NCBI RefSeq assembly: GCF_014195505.1
Contig: NZ_JACIBV010000001.1
Span: forward strand, 8,804,001 to 8,868,000
Reading direction: 5' to 3'
Length of the DNA: 64,000 bases
Source of the DNA: Nonomuraea dietziae
Lineage (GTDB): Bacteria; Actinomycetota; Actinomycetes; Streptosporangiales; Streptosporangiaceae
Shown here: in pieces, positions 1-7,276 of the stretch
Layout: each line of letters begins with the position of its first letter
Position numbering within the stretch: position 1 is the stretch's first letter
Made by a program: the position numbers and the translations under genes
The notes under the pieces: generated by a model
What the model was told of the DNA's origin: nothing
Databases searched by the model: none
What the model saw: only the letters and a program-made list of their open reading frames with translations

Positions 1-73
1 AGGTCATGTTGACGACCCGATGGAACTCCTCCCACAGCAGTTCACCGTCCGGGTCCACGCGTTCGCTCGTCAT
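1..73 (-). CDS. DUF3140-like protein, partial (5' end only)
   Basis: Reading leftwards from an ATG at 73 gives 24 codons that run off the window edge. The peptide contains LLWEEFHRVVNMT, which resembles the start of DUF3140 proteins (acidic/aromatic stretch followed by VNMT). DUF3140 proteins are small and of unknown function. The gene is divergent from the small gene at 155 and appears to share a symmetrical stress-sigma-like promoter with it. Identification rests on this short motif only. Confidence 0.55.
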   Translation of the reverse strand, partial: MTSERVDPDGELLWEEFHRVVNMT

Positions 74-83
74 GTCCACCCCG

Positions 84-114
84 CTACCCGCGTTTTCCCG
101 CCGAAACCGGGTAG
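84..114. promoter_or_regulatory. Divergent overlapping SigB/SigF-type promoter pair
   Basis: On the minus strand GGTTT (104-108) is followed after 14 bases by GGGTAG (84-89), close to the known actinobacterial stress-sigma consensus GNNT/GGTTT-N14-17-GGGTA. On the plus strand GTTT (92-95) precedes GGGTAG (109-114) by 13 bases; taking GCGT at 90-93 as the -35 gives N15. The two -10 boxes are the two arms of an inverted repeat, so each promoter reads into one of the two divergent genes. The minus -10 lies about 10 bases from the ATG at 73, leaving almost no leader. Confidence 0.45.
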
Positions 115-154
115 GTGGTCGCGGTCAACGCCACCGCGAGCGGGGAGGATGACG

Positions 155-403
155 ATGCCGCTCATCGACAGTGAGTGCGTCAGGAAGCTTCTGGAGTCGG
201 GAGACCCGGACGCCACGCTGGTGTTCGTACGAGGCGACTGCGTCGTCATGCCAGGCGGCGAGGTCGACGACGCCCACCGGGGCCTGGTCATCGCCAGGCG
301 CTCCGATCTGAGGGAGTTCGTCCCCGGTGAGCACGCCACCGAGCAGGAGCTCCAGACGCTCGCCGATCGTCTCGACAACGTGGTGAGAGATCTGGGTGCA
401 TAG
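155..403 (+). CDS. Small acidic hypothetical protein (82 aa)
   Basis: The ATG at 155 is chosen because GGAGG at 144-148 is six bases upstream; an ATG at 149 is too close to that site. The protein is soluble, acidic and mostly charged, with no signal peptide or membrane segment. A beta-rich first half (ATLVFVRGDCVVMPGG) is followed by a helical C-terminus. I do not recognise the family. Its likely SigB/SigF-type promoter and divergent DUF3140 partner suggest a stress-induced accessory protein, which is inference. Confidence 0.6.
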   Translation: MPLIDSECVRKLLESGDPDATLVFVRGDCVVMPGGEVDDAHRGLVIARRSDLREFVPGEHATEQELQTLADRLDNVVRDLGA

Positions 404-426
404 TCACCGCTGAATGTGGAACTTGC

Positions 427-454
427 ATGCGTAATACGCCATAGTATTGCGCAT
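427..454. promoter_or_regulatory. Operator-like inverted repeat over the start of the sugar-acid operon
   Basis: ATGCGTAATAC (427-437) and GTATTGCGCAT (444-454) are inverted copies with one mismatch and a six-base spacer. The right arm overlaps the ATG at 453 of the dehydratase gene. The position suits a repressor site; the IclR-family regulator at 3282 is the obvious candidate ligand, but this is inference. Confidence 0.5.
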
Positions 455-1608
455 GTTGCAAGTGAAGATCGAGCGAGTGGACACCTTCGTGGTGAAGCTC
501 GTGCCCCCTGAGGCGTACCTGGGAGCCCATCCAGGGGAGGCGGAAGGGGGCTACTTCCTGCGCCCGCCATGGCGCAGCCTCTACTCCTCCCGCTTCGAGA
601 CCGTGCTGACGAGGATCACCTGCTCCGACGGCTCGTACGGCTGGGGCGAGGGGCTGGCCCCCGTCGCGCCCGAGGTGCTCAAGGAGATCATCGACAGGCT
701 GCTCGCGCCCGCCCTGCTCGGGCAGGACCCTCGCAGGGTGCGTCCGCTGTGGACCAGGCTCGGCGGCCTCATGCGCGAGCGCGGCCACCTCGTCGGGCAC
801 CAGGCCGACGCCATGGCCGCCGTCGACATCGCGCTGTGGGACCTGGCGGGCAAGCTGCACGGCGCGCCCGTGCACGCCCTGCTCGGCGGCGCCTTCCGCG
901 ACGAGGTGCCGACCTACGTCTCGGGACTGCCGCGCCCCACCGACGCCGAGCGCGCCGCGCTGGCCGCCGAATGGGCGGGCCGCGGGGTCAGGGCCGTCAA
1001 GCTGCACCTGGGCAACGGCGTGGAGGAGGATCTGGCGACCTACGACGCGGTGGCGGCCGCGCACCCCGGCCTCAGGATCGCCATCGACGCGCACTGGGCC
1101 TACGACCTGTCGCAGGCGCTGCGCCTCGGCAGGGCGCTCGACGAACGTGGCGCCTGGTTCCTCGAGGCGCCGCTCGTCCCTGAGGACCTCGCCGCGCACC
1201 GCGAGCTCGCCGCCGCGCTGGCCACCCCCGTCGCCGTCGGCGAGGCGATGCGCAACCGCTACGAGTTCCGCGCCTGGCTGGAGGCCAGGGCCGTGGACCT
1301 GTGCCAGCCCGACGTCGGCCGCACCGGCATCACGGAGGCCATGGCCATCGCCGAGGTCGCCGCCGCCCACCACGTCCCCGTGGCCCCGCACCACTCAGTG
1401 GGGCTCGGCGTCATGGTCGCGGCGGGCGTGCACCTCGCCGCCGCCATCGAGGCGATGCCCGCCCTGGAGTACCAGCCGGGCACGATGGCCGTGGCCGACC
1501 GCGTCCTGACCGCCCCGATCGCCGGCGGCCCCCGTCAGCTACGCCCTGTCCGACACCCCTGGCCTCGGCGTCGAGGTCGACCTCTCCCAGATCGAGGAGC
1601 ACCAGTGA
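453..1608 (+). CDS. Enolase-superfamily sugar-acid dehydratase, with a one-base frameshift
   Basis: Mandelate racemase/muconate lactonizing fold: an N-terminal capping domain, then a barrel with the KxH pair (near residues 183/185), Asp and His in IDAHW (212/214), Glu 238, Glu 264, and the HHSVG histidine (about 313). KxH plus DxH places it in the MR/GlucD-type sugar-acid dehydratases. As sequenced, a C5 run at 1529-1533 shifts the frame, so the literal reading runs into the next gene as a 670-residue fusion. Removing one C restores the expected tail (DTPGLGVEVDLSQIEEHQ) and a stop at 1606-1608, giving 384 residues that end in a GTGA overlap with the lyase gene. A TTG at 447 and a GTG at 462 are alternative starts. 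Confidence 0.8.
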
Positions 1609-2459
1609 GCCGCGGACTGATCCCCGTCCTCGCCACCCCCTTCCACCCCGACGGCACGCTCGACCTGCCCTCGCTGCGCCGCCTGGTGGACTTCCAGCTC
1701 GAGTCGGGCGTGGACGGCATGGCGGTCTTCGGCTTCGCCAGCGAGGGTTTCGCCCTCACCGCGGCCGAGCGCGCCGAGATCCTCGGCGTCGTCGCGGGCA
1801 ACGGCGTCCCGGTGGTCGCCGGCGTCGGCTCCACCGGCACGCTCGACGCGATCGAGCAGGTCAGGGCCGCGGCCGAGCACGGCGCCGACGTGGTGATGCT
1901 GCTCCCGCCGTACCTGGTCAAGCCCAGCGGCTCTCAGGTGATCGACTTCTTCGGCGCGGTGGCCGCGGAGGGCGGCCTGCCGGTGATGATCCAGGACGCG
2001 CCCGCGCAGACAGGCGTGCCGATGCCGGTCTCGCTGCTGGTGGAGCTGCTGAAGCTCGAGGGCGTCGAGTCGGTCAAGATCGAGACCCAGCCGACCGCGC
2101 CCAAGGTTGGCGCGCTCGCCGCCGACTTCGCCGTCCTCGGCGGGCAGAACGCCCTGTTCGTCCTGGAGGAGTACGCGCGCGGCGCCGTCGGCACCATGCC
2201 CGCCTGCGAATTCCCCGACCTGCTCGCCCCCGTCCTGAGCACCTGGTCGGAGGGTGACCGCGCGGGGGCGCGCGCGGCCTTCACCCGGCTGCTGCCACTC
2301 ATCAGGTACGGCCTGCAGCCAGGCATCGCCTGGTCGATCCACAAGCACGTGCTGGTCCGCAGGGGCATCATCGCCTCGGCCACGGTCAGACCGCCCGCGC
2401 TCGACGCCGACGCCGCCACCCTGGCCTGGCTCGACGACATCCTGGACGACCTGGCATGA
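1605..2459 (+). CDS. DapA/N-acetylneuraminate lyase-family aldolase or dehydratase
   Basis: This 284-residue class I aldolase-fold protein starts at a GTG that overlaps the upstream stop (GTGA). The Schiff-base lysine is K158 in VESVKIE, and FGFASEG (about 42-48) stands where dihydrodipicolinate synthase has its GTTGE loop. The Tyr of the usual YN.PxRT motif is replaced by Gln in IQDAPAQTG (about Q130), so it is unlikely to be a true dihydrodipicolinate synthase. Next to a sugar-acid dehydratase and an SDR, cleavage or dehydration of a keto-deoxy sugar acid is the best guess. It overlaps the next gene by four bases (ATGA), indicating translational coupling. Confidence 0.8.
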   Translation: MSRGLIPVLATPFHPDGTLDLPSLRRLVDFQLESGVDGMAVFGFASEGFALTAAERAEILGVVAGNGVPVVAGVGSTGTLDAIEQVRAAAEHGADVVMLLPPYLVKPSGSQVIDFFGAVAAEGGLPVMIQDAPAQTGVPMPVSLLVELLKLEGVESVKIETQPTAPKVGALAADFAVLGGQNALFVLEEYARGAVGTMPACEFPDLLAPVLSTWSEGDRAGARAAFTRLLPLIRYGLQPGIAWSIHKHVLVRRGIIASATVRPPALDADAATLAWLDDILDDLA

Positions 2460-3181
2460 GAGGCGTGCTGGTGATCGGCTCCAGCTCGCCGATCGGCCGC
2501 GCCATCGGCAGGGCCTTCGCCGCCGACGGCGACACGGTCGTCGGCGTGGCGCTCGAGGAGGTCGACGAGCCCGCCTTCACCAGGAGCCTGGTGCTCGACT
2601 GCGCGAGCGCGGAAGGGGCCGAGGCGGCCGTCGAGGCCGTGGCCGACGTCGCCGGCCGCCTGGACGTCGTCGTGCTCGCCGCCGCCGTCATGCCGGTCGC
2701 GCCGATCACCGAGACCACCGACGCGCAGTGGCGCGCCGCGCTCGACGCCGTGCTCGGCACCGCCTTCGCGGTCAGCCGCGCCGCCCTGCCCCGGCTGGCC
2801 GCCGGCCGCCAGGCTGACGGCGGCGCGATCGTCGCCGTCAGCTCGGTCAACGCCTTCCTCGCCGCGCCAGGACTGCCCGCCTACGCGGCGGCCAAGGCCG
2901 GGCTCGAAGGGCTGGTCAGGCAGCTGGCCCTGGAGTACGGTCCGCACGGCGTCAGGGTCAACGCGGTGGCTCCCGGCATGATCGGCGGCGAGGGCGTCCC
3001 CGACGCGGCGGCAGGCTATCCGCTGGGCCGTGCCGGCACCGCCGAGGAGGTGGCGCAGGCCGTGCGCTTCCTCGCCGGCGCCGGATTCGTCACGGGGACG
3101 GTCCTGCCCGTCGACGGCGGGCTGTCCATCGCCTCGCCCGCCGCCTTCCTGCGCGAGGACCTGCGCGGACGCTGGATCTGA
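2456..3181 (+). CDS. SDR-family oxidoreductase
   Basis: Classical short-chain dehydrogenase of 241 residues. The cofactor loop is an atypical VIGSSSPIGRAIG (residues 6-18) in place of TGxxxGIG. The catalytic residues appear as S130, Y143 and K147 in YAAAK, and the C-terminus has the usual VAPGMI and GTVLPVDGG motifs. It is translationally coupled to the lyase gene and is the third gene of the putative sugar-acid operon, where it probably oxidises or reduces a hydroxy or keto group of the substrate. The Rossmann loop does not settle NAD versus NADP preference. Confidence 0.85.
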   Translation: MRGVLVIGSSSPIGRAIGRAFAADGDTVVGVALEEVDEPAFTRSLVLDCASAEGAEAAVEAVADVAGRLDVVVLAAAVMPVAPITETTDAQWRAALDAVLGTAFAVSRAALPRLAAGRQADGGAIVAVSSVNAFLAAPGLPAYAAAKAGLEGLVRQLALEYGPHGVRVNAVAPGMIGGEGVPDAAAGYPLGRAGTAEEVAQAVRFLAGAGFVTGTVLPVDGGLSIASPAAFLREDLRGRWI

Positions 3182-3190
3182 CGGCGGAGC

Positions 3191-3222
3191 GTCCCCGTCC
3201 CCCTTCACCCGGGGGACGGGAC
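3191..3222 (+). terminator. Hairpin after the sugar-acid operon
   Basis: GTCCCCGTCCCCC (3191-3203) can pair with GGGGGACGGGAC (3211-3222) with one bulged base, closing a seven-base loop directly after the SDR stop codon. There is no T-run, as is common for high-GC actinobacterial terminators. Confidence 0.55.
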
Positions 3223-3235
3223 AGGATCCGATGTA

Positions 3236-3254
3236 TCATCCGTCATCTGGATGA
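3236..3254. promoter_or_regulatory. Short inverted repeat upstream of the IclR gene
   Basis: TCATCC (3236-3241) and GGATGA (3249-3254) are inverted with a seven-base spacer, 27 bases before the IclR start. It is a possible autoregulatory site. Its sequence differs from the palindrome at 427-454. Confidence 0.3.
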
Positions 3255-3281
3255 CTTTCCTACGCATGAGATCGGAGGCCG

Positions 3282-4088
3282 ATGCCCAGGCCCAGCACCC
3301 GCGAGGTCGGCGGCGGCACCCAGAGCGTCGAGCGCGCGCTGTCGCTGCTGCAAGCGTTCACGGCAGAGAGCCCCGAACGGAGGATCTCCGAGCTGGCCCA
3401 GCTCTCCGGCCTGGGCCAGTCCACGGTCTCGCGCCTGGTCGGCACCCTGGAGGCGCTCGGCTTCGTCACCCACGACGAGCGCAGCGGCCTCTACCGCCTC
3501 GGACCCACCGTCGTCGGGCTGGCAGGCGTCGCGCTCAACCAGTCGCCCGTGCACCGGCAGGCGCGCAGCCTCGCCCAGGAGCTGGCGGGGGAGCTGGGCC
3601 TCGGCGCCAACGTGGCCGAACGGCACGGCGACGCGCTGTTCTACCTGTGCCACTTCGAGGGCAGGCTGGCCCCCAGGGCGTACACGATGATCGGCAGCAA
3701 GGGGCCGCTGCACGCCACCGCGATGGGCAAGGCGCTGCTGTCCGACCTCGGCACGGACGACATCGAGGCCCTGATCGGCGCCGCCTACCCCGCCTACACC
3801 CCCAGGACCATCCGCGACTTGCAGGCCCTGACGGCCGAGCTGGACGAGGTCAGGACCCGCGGCTACGCCACCGAGGTGGAGGAGCTGGCCTTCGGGAGGG
3901 CGTGCCTGGCGGCTCCGCTGCGCGACCGCTCGGGCAGGGTGGTCGCGGCGCTGTCGGTGTCGGGGCCGCTGTCGGCCGTGGACCTGCCCAACCGCCAGGA
4001 CGAGCTGGCGCTGAAGGTGATCGAGCGGGCCGACCAGATCTCCACGGGGCTCGGTTACTCGGCCGTCTCGCCGATGCTCACCCGCTGA
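3282..4088 (+). CDS. IclR-family transcriptional regulator
   Basis: 268 residues with an N-terminal winged helix (about 13-70, containing SVERALSLLQAF and LGQSTVSRLVGTLEALGF) and a C-terminal effector-binding domain (LHATAMGKALL, GYATEVEELAFG, AALSVSGP). ATG 3282 has GGAGG seven bases upstream. IclR proteins bind small carboxylates and sugar acids and control adjacent catabolic genes, so it probably regulates the dehydratase-lyase-SDR operon. Its last 11 bases overlap the convergent macro-domain gene. Confidence 0.9.
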   Translation: MPRPSTREVGGGTQSVERALSLLQAFTAESPERRISELAQLSGLGQSTVSRLVGTLEALGFVTHDERSGLYRLGPTVVGLAGVALNQSPVHRQARSLAQELAGELGLGANVAERHGDALFYLCHFEGRLAPRAYTMIGSKGPLHATAMGKALLSDLGTDDIEALIGAAYPAYTPRTIRDLQALTAELDEVRTRGYATEVEELAFGRACLAAPLRDRSGRVVAALSVSGPLSAVDLPNRQDELALKVIERADQISTGLGYSAVSPMLTR

Positions 4089-4587
4089 GCGCGCGTTCGA
4101 AGGCGGCCAGCGCGTCCGCGCCGAACAGGACGAACCGCACCTCTTCCACCGAGGTGCTCGCCGCCCTGACCGTGGTGACGGCGACGCGGGCGGCGTCGTC
4201 CATCGGCCATCCGTAGATGCCTGCCGAGATCGCGGGGAAGGCCACGGTCGCCGCGCCCAGGGAGTCGGCGACCTTGAGCGACTCGCGGTAACAGGAGGCC
4301 AGCAGCGCGCTCCGGTCCTCCTCGCGCGAGTGGACCGGGCCGACCGTGTGGATCACCCAGCGGGCCGGCAGGTTCCCCGCGGTCGTGGCGACGGCCTGGC
4401 CCGTCGGCAGGCCGTCGCCGTACCTGGAGGCCCTGAGAGCGCGGCACTCGTCGAGGATGGCAGGACCGCCGCGCCGGTGGATGGCGCCGTCGACCCCGCC
4501 GCCGCCCATCAGCGAGGAGTTGGCGGCGTTGACGACGGCGTCCACCTCCTGCTCGGTGATGTCCCCCTGCACCGTCGTGATCCTCAT
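4078..4587 (-). CDS. Macro-domain O-acetyl-ADP-ribose deacetylase-type protein
   Basis: A single macro domain of 169 residues, the usual length for stand-alone members. It shows the N-terminal QGDIT, the ligand and catalytic loop NAANSSLMGGGGVDGAIHR, the VIHTVGPV strand, and AFPAISAGIYGWP that contacts the diphosphate. Proteins with this loop usually hydrolyse O-acetyl-ADP-ribose or remove ADP-ribose from acidic residues. ATG 4587 fits the family N-terminus. It is tail-to-tail with the IclR gene. It is the only macro domain in the window, 20 kb from the ARH-fold operon. Confidence 0.9.
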   Translation of the reverse strand: MRITTVQGDITEQEVDAVVNAANSSLMGGGGVDGAIHRRGGPAILDECRALRASRYGDGLPTGQAVATTAGNLPARWVIHTVGPVHSREEDRSALLASCYRESLKVADSLGAATVAFPAISAGIYGWPMDDAARVAVTTVRAASTSVEEVRFVLFGADALAAFERALSG

Positions 4588-4651
4588 ACGGCGACACTAT
4601 CCCCCGCGGCGAACGGGCGACCGGCTGCCACGGGCGGGAGATCCCGCCGCC

Positions 4652-4696
4652 ACGGCCGAGCAGATCACGGCCGAGCAGATCACGGCCGAGCAGATG
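4652..4696. repeat. Three tandem 15-bp repeats
   Basis: The 15-mer ACGGCCGAGCAGATC occurs three times head to tail (4652-4666, 4667-4681, 4682-4696), with one change at the last base of the third copy. It sits in the 125-base gap between the macro-domain gene and the disulfide reductase gene, just past the latter's stop codon. No gene reads through it convincingly. Confidence 0.85.
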
Positions 4697-4712
4697 CGGG
4701 CGAGGCGACGCG

Positions 4713-6116
4713 TCAGAGCCCGTACTCCTCCAGCAGGCGCAGCCAGATCTCGCTGACGGCGGGGAAGGCGGGAACGGCGTGCCACAGCGTCTCCAGCGGC
4801 ACCTCGGCCGTGACCGCGATGGTGGCCGCGTGCAGCAGCTCGGCGACCGCGGGCCCCGCGAAGGTGACGCCGAGCAGCACCCTGCGGCGCTCGTCGACGA
4901 CCGCCTTCGCGCGGCCCTTGTACCCCTCGCCCATCAGCGAGGCGCCCGCCACGTTGCCCAGGTCGTACTCCACCACCCGTACCTCGAAGCCCTCGGCGCG
5001 GGCCGCCTCCTCCGTACGGCCGACCGCGCACACCTGCGGATCGGTGAACACGATCTGAGGAGCGCCGCGCCCGTCGGCGCTGTCGCGCAGCGAGGGGGCG
5101 TCGTCGGGGCGGCCGGCGGCGCGGGCGGCGATGACGTCACCGCACACCCGCGCCTGGTACTTGCCCATGTGGGTGAGCAGGTTGCGGCCGTTGACGTCGC
5201 CCACGGCGTACAGCCAGTCGGAGCCGGGGACCCGCATGCTGTCGTCCACCTCGACGGCACCGTCGAGGTCCAGGCCGAGGCCGTCGGTGGCGGGACGGCG
5301 GCCGGTGGCCACCAGCAGCTCGTCGGCCTCCACCTGCTCCCCGCCCGCCAGATGGACCGTGACGGGCCCGCCGTCCGACGCGCGCTCGACCCCCGTGACC
5401 TTCGCGCCCATGCGCACGTCGATGCCCGCCTCGCGCATCGAGTCGGCCAGCAGCTCCCCGGCGAAGCGCTCCATCCGCCCGAGCAGCCGGTCGCCGCGCA
5501 CCAGCAGCGTCGTCTCGGTGGCGCCGAGGGCGTGCAGGGCCTGGGCCATCTCGCAGGCCACCACCCCGCCGCCGAGGACCACCAGCCTGCCCGGCACCTC
5601 GCTCACCGTCGTGGCGTCCCTGCTGAACCAGGGCCGCGCCGCCGCCAGCCCGGGAACGTCGGGGACGACGGGGACGCTGCCGGTCGCCAGGACCACCGCG
5701 TGCCTGGCCCGCAGCCGCGTCACCGTGCCGTCGGGGCCGGTCACCTCCACGAGCCGCTCGCCCGCCACGCGTCCCCTGCCGCGCACGAGGGTGGCCGGCA
5801 GGCCGGCGATCCAGCCGGCCTGGCCGCTGTCGTCGAGGCCGGCGACCGCCTTGTCCCTGGCGGCCAGGACGGCGGGCACGTCGATCGGGCCCTCCAGCCT
5901 CAGCCCGCGCACCCTGCCCACCTCGGCGGCCAGCTCCACGGGGCGCAGCAGCGCCTTGCTGGGGATGCAGGCGTAGTAGGAGCACTCACCACCCGCCAGA
6001 TGATCCTCCACGACGGCGCACGACAGCCCGCCACGCACCACCCGCCCTGCCACGTTCTCACCCGCGGGACCGGCGCCGATGACGACGACGTCCACGTCCG
6101 TGCTCTGTTCCGTCAT
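4713..6116 (-). CDS. FAD/NAD(P)-dependent pyridine-nucleotide disulfide oxidoreductase
   Basis: A 467-residue member of the dihydrolipoamide dehydrogenase/mercuric reductase family: FAD-binding VVIGAGPAGENVA at the N-terminus, the redox disulfide CSYYAC followed by IPSKALL, an NAD(P) fold (VVLGGGVVACEMAQ), ATGRRP, YAVGDV, and a C-terminal dimerisation domain. The motif HPTxSE that carries the catalytic His-Glu in lipoamide dehydrogenase reads FPAVSE here, so His is replaced by Phe. That argues against lipoamide dehydrogenase and for a less defined NAD(P)H-quinone or disulfide reductase. It is transcribed towards the macro-domain gene. Confidence 0.85.
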   Translation of the reverse strand: MTEQSTDVDVVVIGAGPAGENVAGRVVRGGLSCAVVEDHLAGGECSYYACIPSKALLRPVELAAEVGRVRGLRLEGPIDVPAVLAARDKAVAGLDDSGQAGWIAGLPATLVRGRGRVAGERLVEVTGPDGTVTRLRARHAVVLATGSVPVVPDVPGLAAARPWFSRDATTVSEVPGRLVVLGGGVVACEMAQALHALGATETTLLVRGDRLLGRMERFAGELLADSMREAGIDVRMGAKVTGVERASDGGPVTVHLAGGEQVEADELLVATGRRPATDGLGLDLDGAVEVDDSMRVPGSDWLYAVGDVNGRNLLTHMGKYQARVCGDVIAARAAGRPDDAPSLRDSADGRGAPQIVFTDPQVCAVGRTEEAARAEGFEVRVVEYDLGNVAGASLMGEGYKGRAKAVVDERRRVLLGVTFAGPAVAELLHAATIAVTAEVPLETLWHAVPAFPAVSEIWLRLLEEYGL

Positions 6117-6200
6117 GCCTTCGAAGGTACGGCCTCAGCAGCCGGAGGGTCAGACGAGGGTCCGTGGCCGTCGAGGTCCGACCCCCGCGGGACAGCAGAA

Positions 6201-6225
6201 AGCCCCAGGTCGCTGACCTGGGGCT
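6201..6225 (-). terminator. Rho-independent terminator of the tRNA cluster
   Basis: A perfect 11-bp stem (6201-6211 with 6215-6225) with a three-base loop lies five bases past the tRNA-Val CCA end. On the transcribed strand it is followed by TTTCTG. It marks the end of the leftward Gly-Cys-Val tRNA transcript. Confidence 0.8.
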
Positions 6226-6229
6226 GCTC

Positions 6230-6304
6230 TGGTGGACGATACTGGGATTGAACCAGTGACCTCTTCCGTGTCAGGGAAGCGCTCTCCCGCTGAGCTAATC
6301 GTCC
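6230..6304 (-). tRNA. tRNA-Val(GAC)
   Basis: Read leftwards it forms a full cloverleaf: acceptor GGACGAT/ATCGTCC, D arm GCTC/GAGC, anticodon arm CTTCC-CTGACAC-GGAAG with anticodon GAC, T arm ACTGG-TTCAATC-CCAGT. Discriminator A is at 6233 and CCA is encoded at 6232-6230. It is the last of three tRNAs in the cluster and the only one with an encoded CCA. Confidence 0.96.
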
Positions 6305-6305
6305 G

Positions 6306-6376
6306 AGGTGGAGACGGGATTTGAACCCGTGTGGACGGCTTTGCAGGCCGCTGCCTCGCCTCTCGGCCACTCCACC
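6306..6376 (-). tRNA. tRNA-Cys(GCA)
   Basis: Acceptor GGTGGAG pairs with CTCCACC, the anticodon arm is GCGGC-CTGCAAA-GCCGT with anticodon GCA, and the T arm carries TTCAAAT. The discriminator is U73, a cysteine-tRNA identity element. CCA is not encoded. Only base 6305 separates its 3' end from the 5' end of tRNA-Val. Confidence 0.96.
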
Positions 6377-6404
6377 GAGCGAGGCCTACGATGTGGCCTC
6401 TCCG

Positions 6405-6476
6405 AGCGGAAGACGGGATTCGAACCCGCGACCCTCACCTTGGCAAGGTGATGCTCTACCACTGAGCCACTTCCGC
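6405..6476 (-). tRNA. tRNA-Gly(GCC)
   Basis: Acceptor GCGGAAG pairs with CTTCCGC, D arm is GCTC/GAGC, the anticodon arm is TCACC-TTGCCAA-GGTGA with anticodon GCC, and the T arm is GCGGG-TTCGAAT-CCCGT. CCA is not encoded. It is the first tRNA of the leftward cluster. Confidence 0.96.
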
Positions 6477-6536
6477 GTTGCCGCACGTTCGCGGCGACAG
6501 AGAAAACTCTAGCGGAGTTTCCGAGCGGATGCGTCA

Positions 6537-7187
6537 TCACTCGCCCCTGCGGAGCTGCCGTGCCACCATGCGCTCGGTCGACGGCAGGGTCAGGAAGATC
6601 TCCAGGATCCTGGTCAGGCGGTGCACCTCCATGCGGTGGAAGGCGGGCCCCTCCGAGCGGGCCAGCATGAGGGTGAGCGCCAGCGGGGGCAGGGGAGCGG
6701 CGATGATGTGCAGGCCCGACTCGAGCGTGGAGGCCACGGGCCTGGGCGGGGCGGCCTCGGGCAGCGGCACGTCGGCAGGGGCGCGCCAGCTGGAGTAGAC
6801 CAGGGAGCGGGGCTCCTTGTCGGTGCCCGCCGCCGCCCAGTCGGCGCTGAAAAGGACGGGCATGGAGTCGATCAGCGTGGACAGCGCCCTGTCGCCCGCG
6901 GTGGTGATGTACTTGAGGATCTCCAGCTCGGGATAGGTGCCGGGGGCCTCGCGGGTGGTCCACACGCCCTCGACGGTCACACCGGGCACGCTCAGCAGGC
7001 TCTTGGCCAGCGCCTCCTTCGAGGTGCCGTCGGGGCAGAAGAGCGTGAAGTCGTCGAGCGCCCTGCCACCACCGCGTTCGAGCACGGTGACCTGGGTGAT
7101 GTCGGTGCCTGCGACGCCCAGCACGCGGGTGATCTGACCGAGGGCCCCTGGCCTGTCGGGCAGCGCGATGCGCAGTCGCAGAAGCAT
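6537..7187 (-). CDS. ACT-domain protein
   Basis: 216 residues. The first ~75 form an ACT-type regulatory domain (LRIALPDRPGALGQITRVL, then GTDITQVTVLERGGG), as found in amino-acid-sensing proteins. The remainder has no motif I recognise; a hydrophobic stretch IIAAPLPPLALTLMLA may be a core strand-helix rather than a membrane segment. No enzyme domain is attached, so a sensing or regulatory role is inferred. It lies upstream of the tRNA cluster on the same strand and is divergent from dusB. Confidence 0.75.
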   Translation of the reverse strand: MLLRLRIALPDRPGALGQITRVLGVAGTDITQVTVLERGGGRALDDFTLFCPDGTSKEALAKSLLSVPGVTVEGVWTTREAPGTYPELEILKYITTAGDRALSTLIDSMPVLFSADWAAAGTDKEPRSLVYSSWRAPADVPLPEAAPPRPVASTLESGLHIIAAPLPPLALTLMLARSEGPAFHRMEVHRLTRILEIFLTLPSTERMVARQLRRGE

Positions 7188-7276
7188 CCATGGCCTCCGA
7201 ATGTCGCTGGACGATCCCTGGCCACACCCTATCCGCGAATAACACTCACGGCTCGACGTGCGCTAGAACTTAACAG

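Noticed and set aside
447..2459. A single 670-residue dehydratase-lyase fusion protein
   Set aside because: The fusion depends on one extra C at 1529-1533. The restored frame ends in a standard tail and a GTGA overlap, and the bridging peptide is low-complexity Arg/Pro.
4078..4587. Macro-domain gene as part of the ARH riboside system
   Set aside because: It is 20 kb away on the other strand with no shared operator; association is only by substrate chemistry.
4652..4696. CRISPR array
   Set aside because: The 15-bp units are contiguous with no spacers and only three copies.
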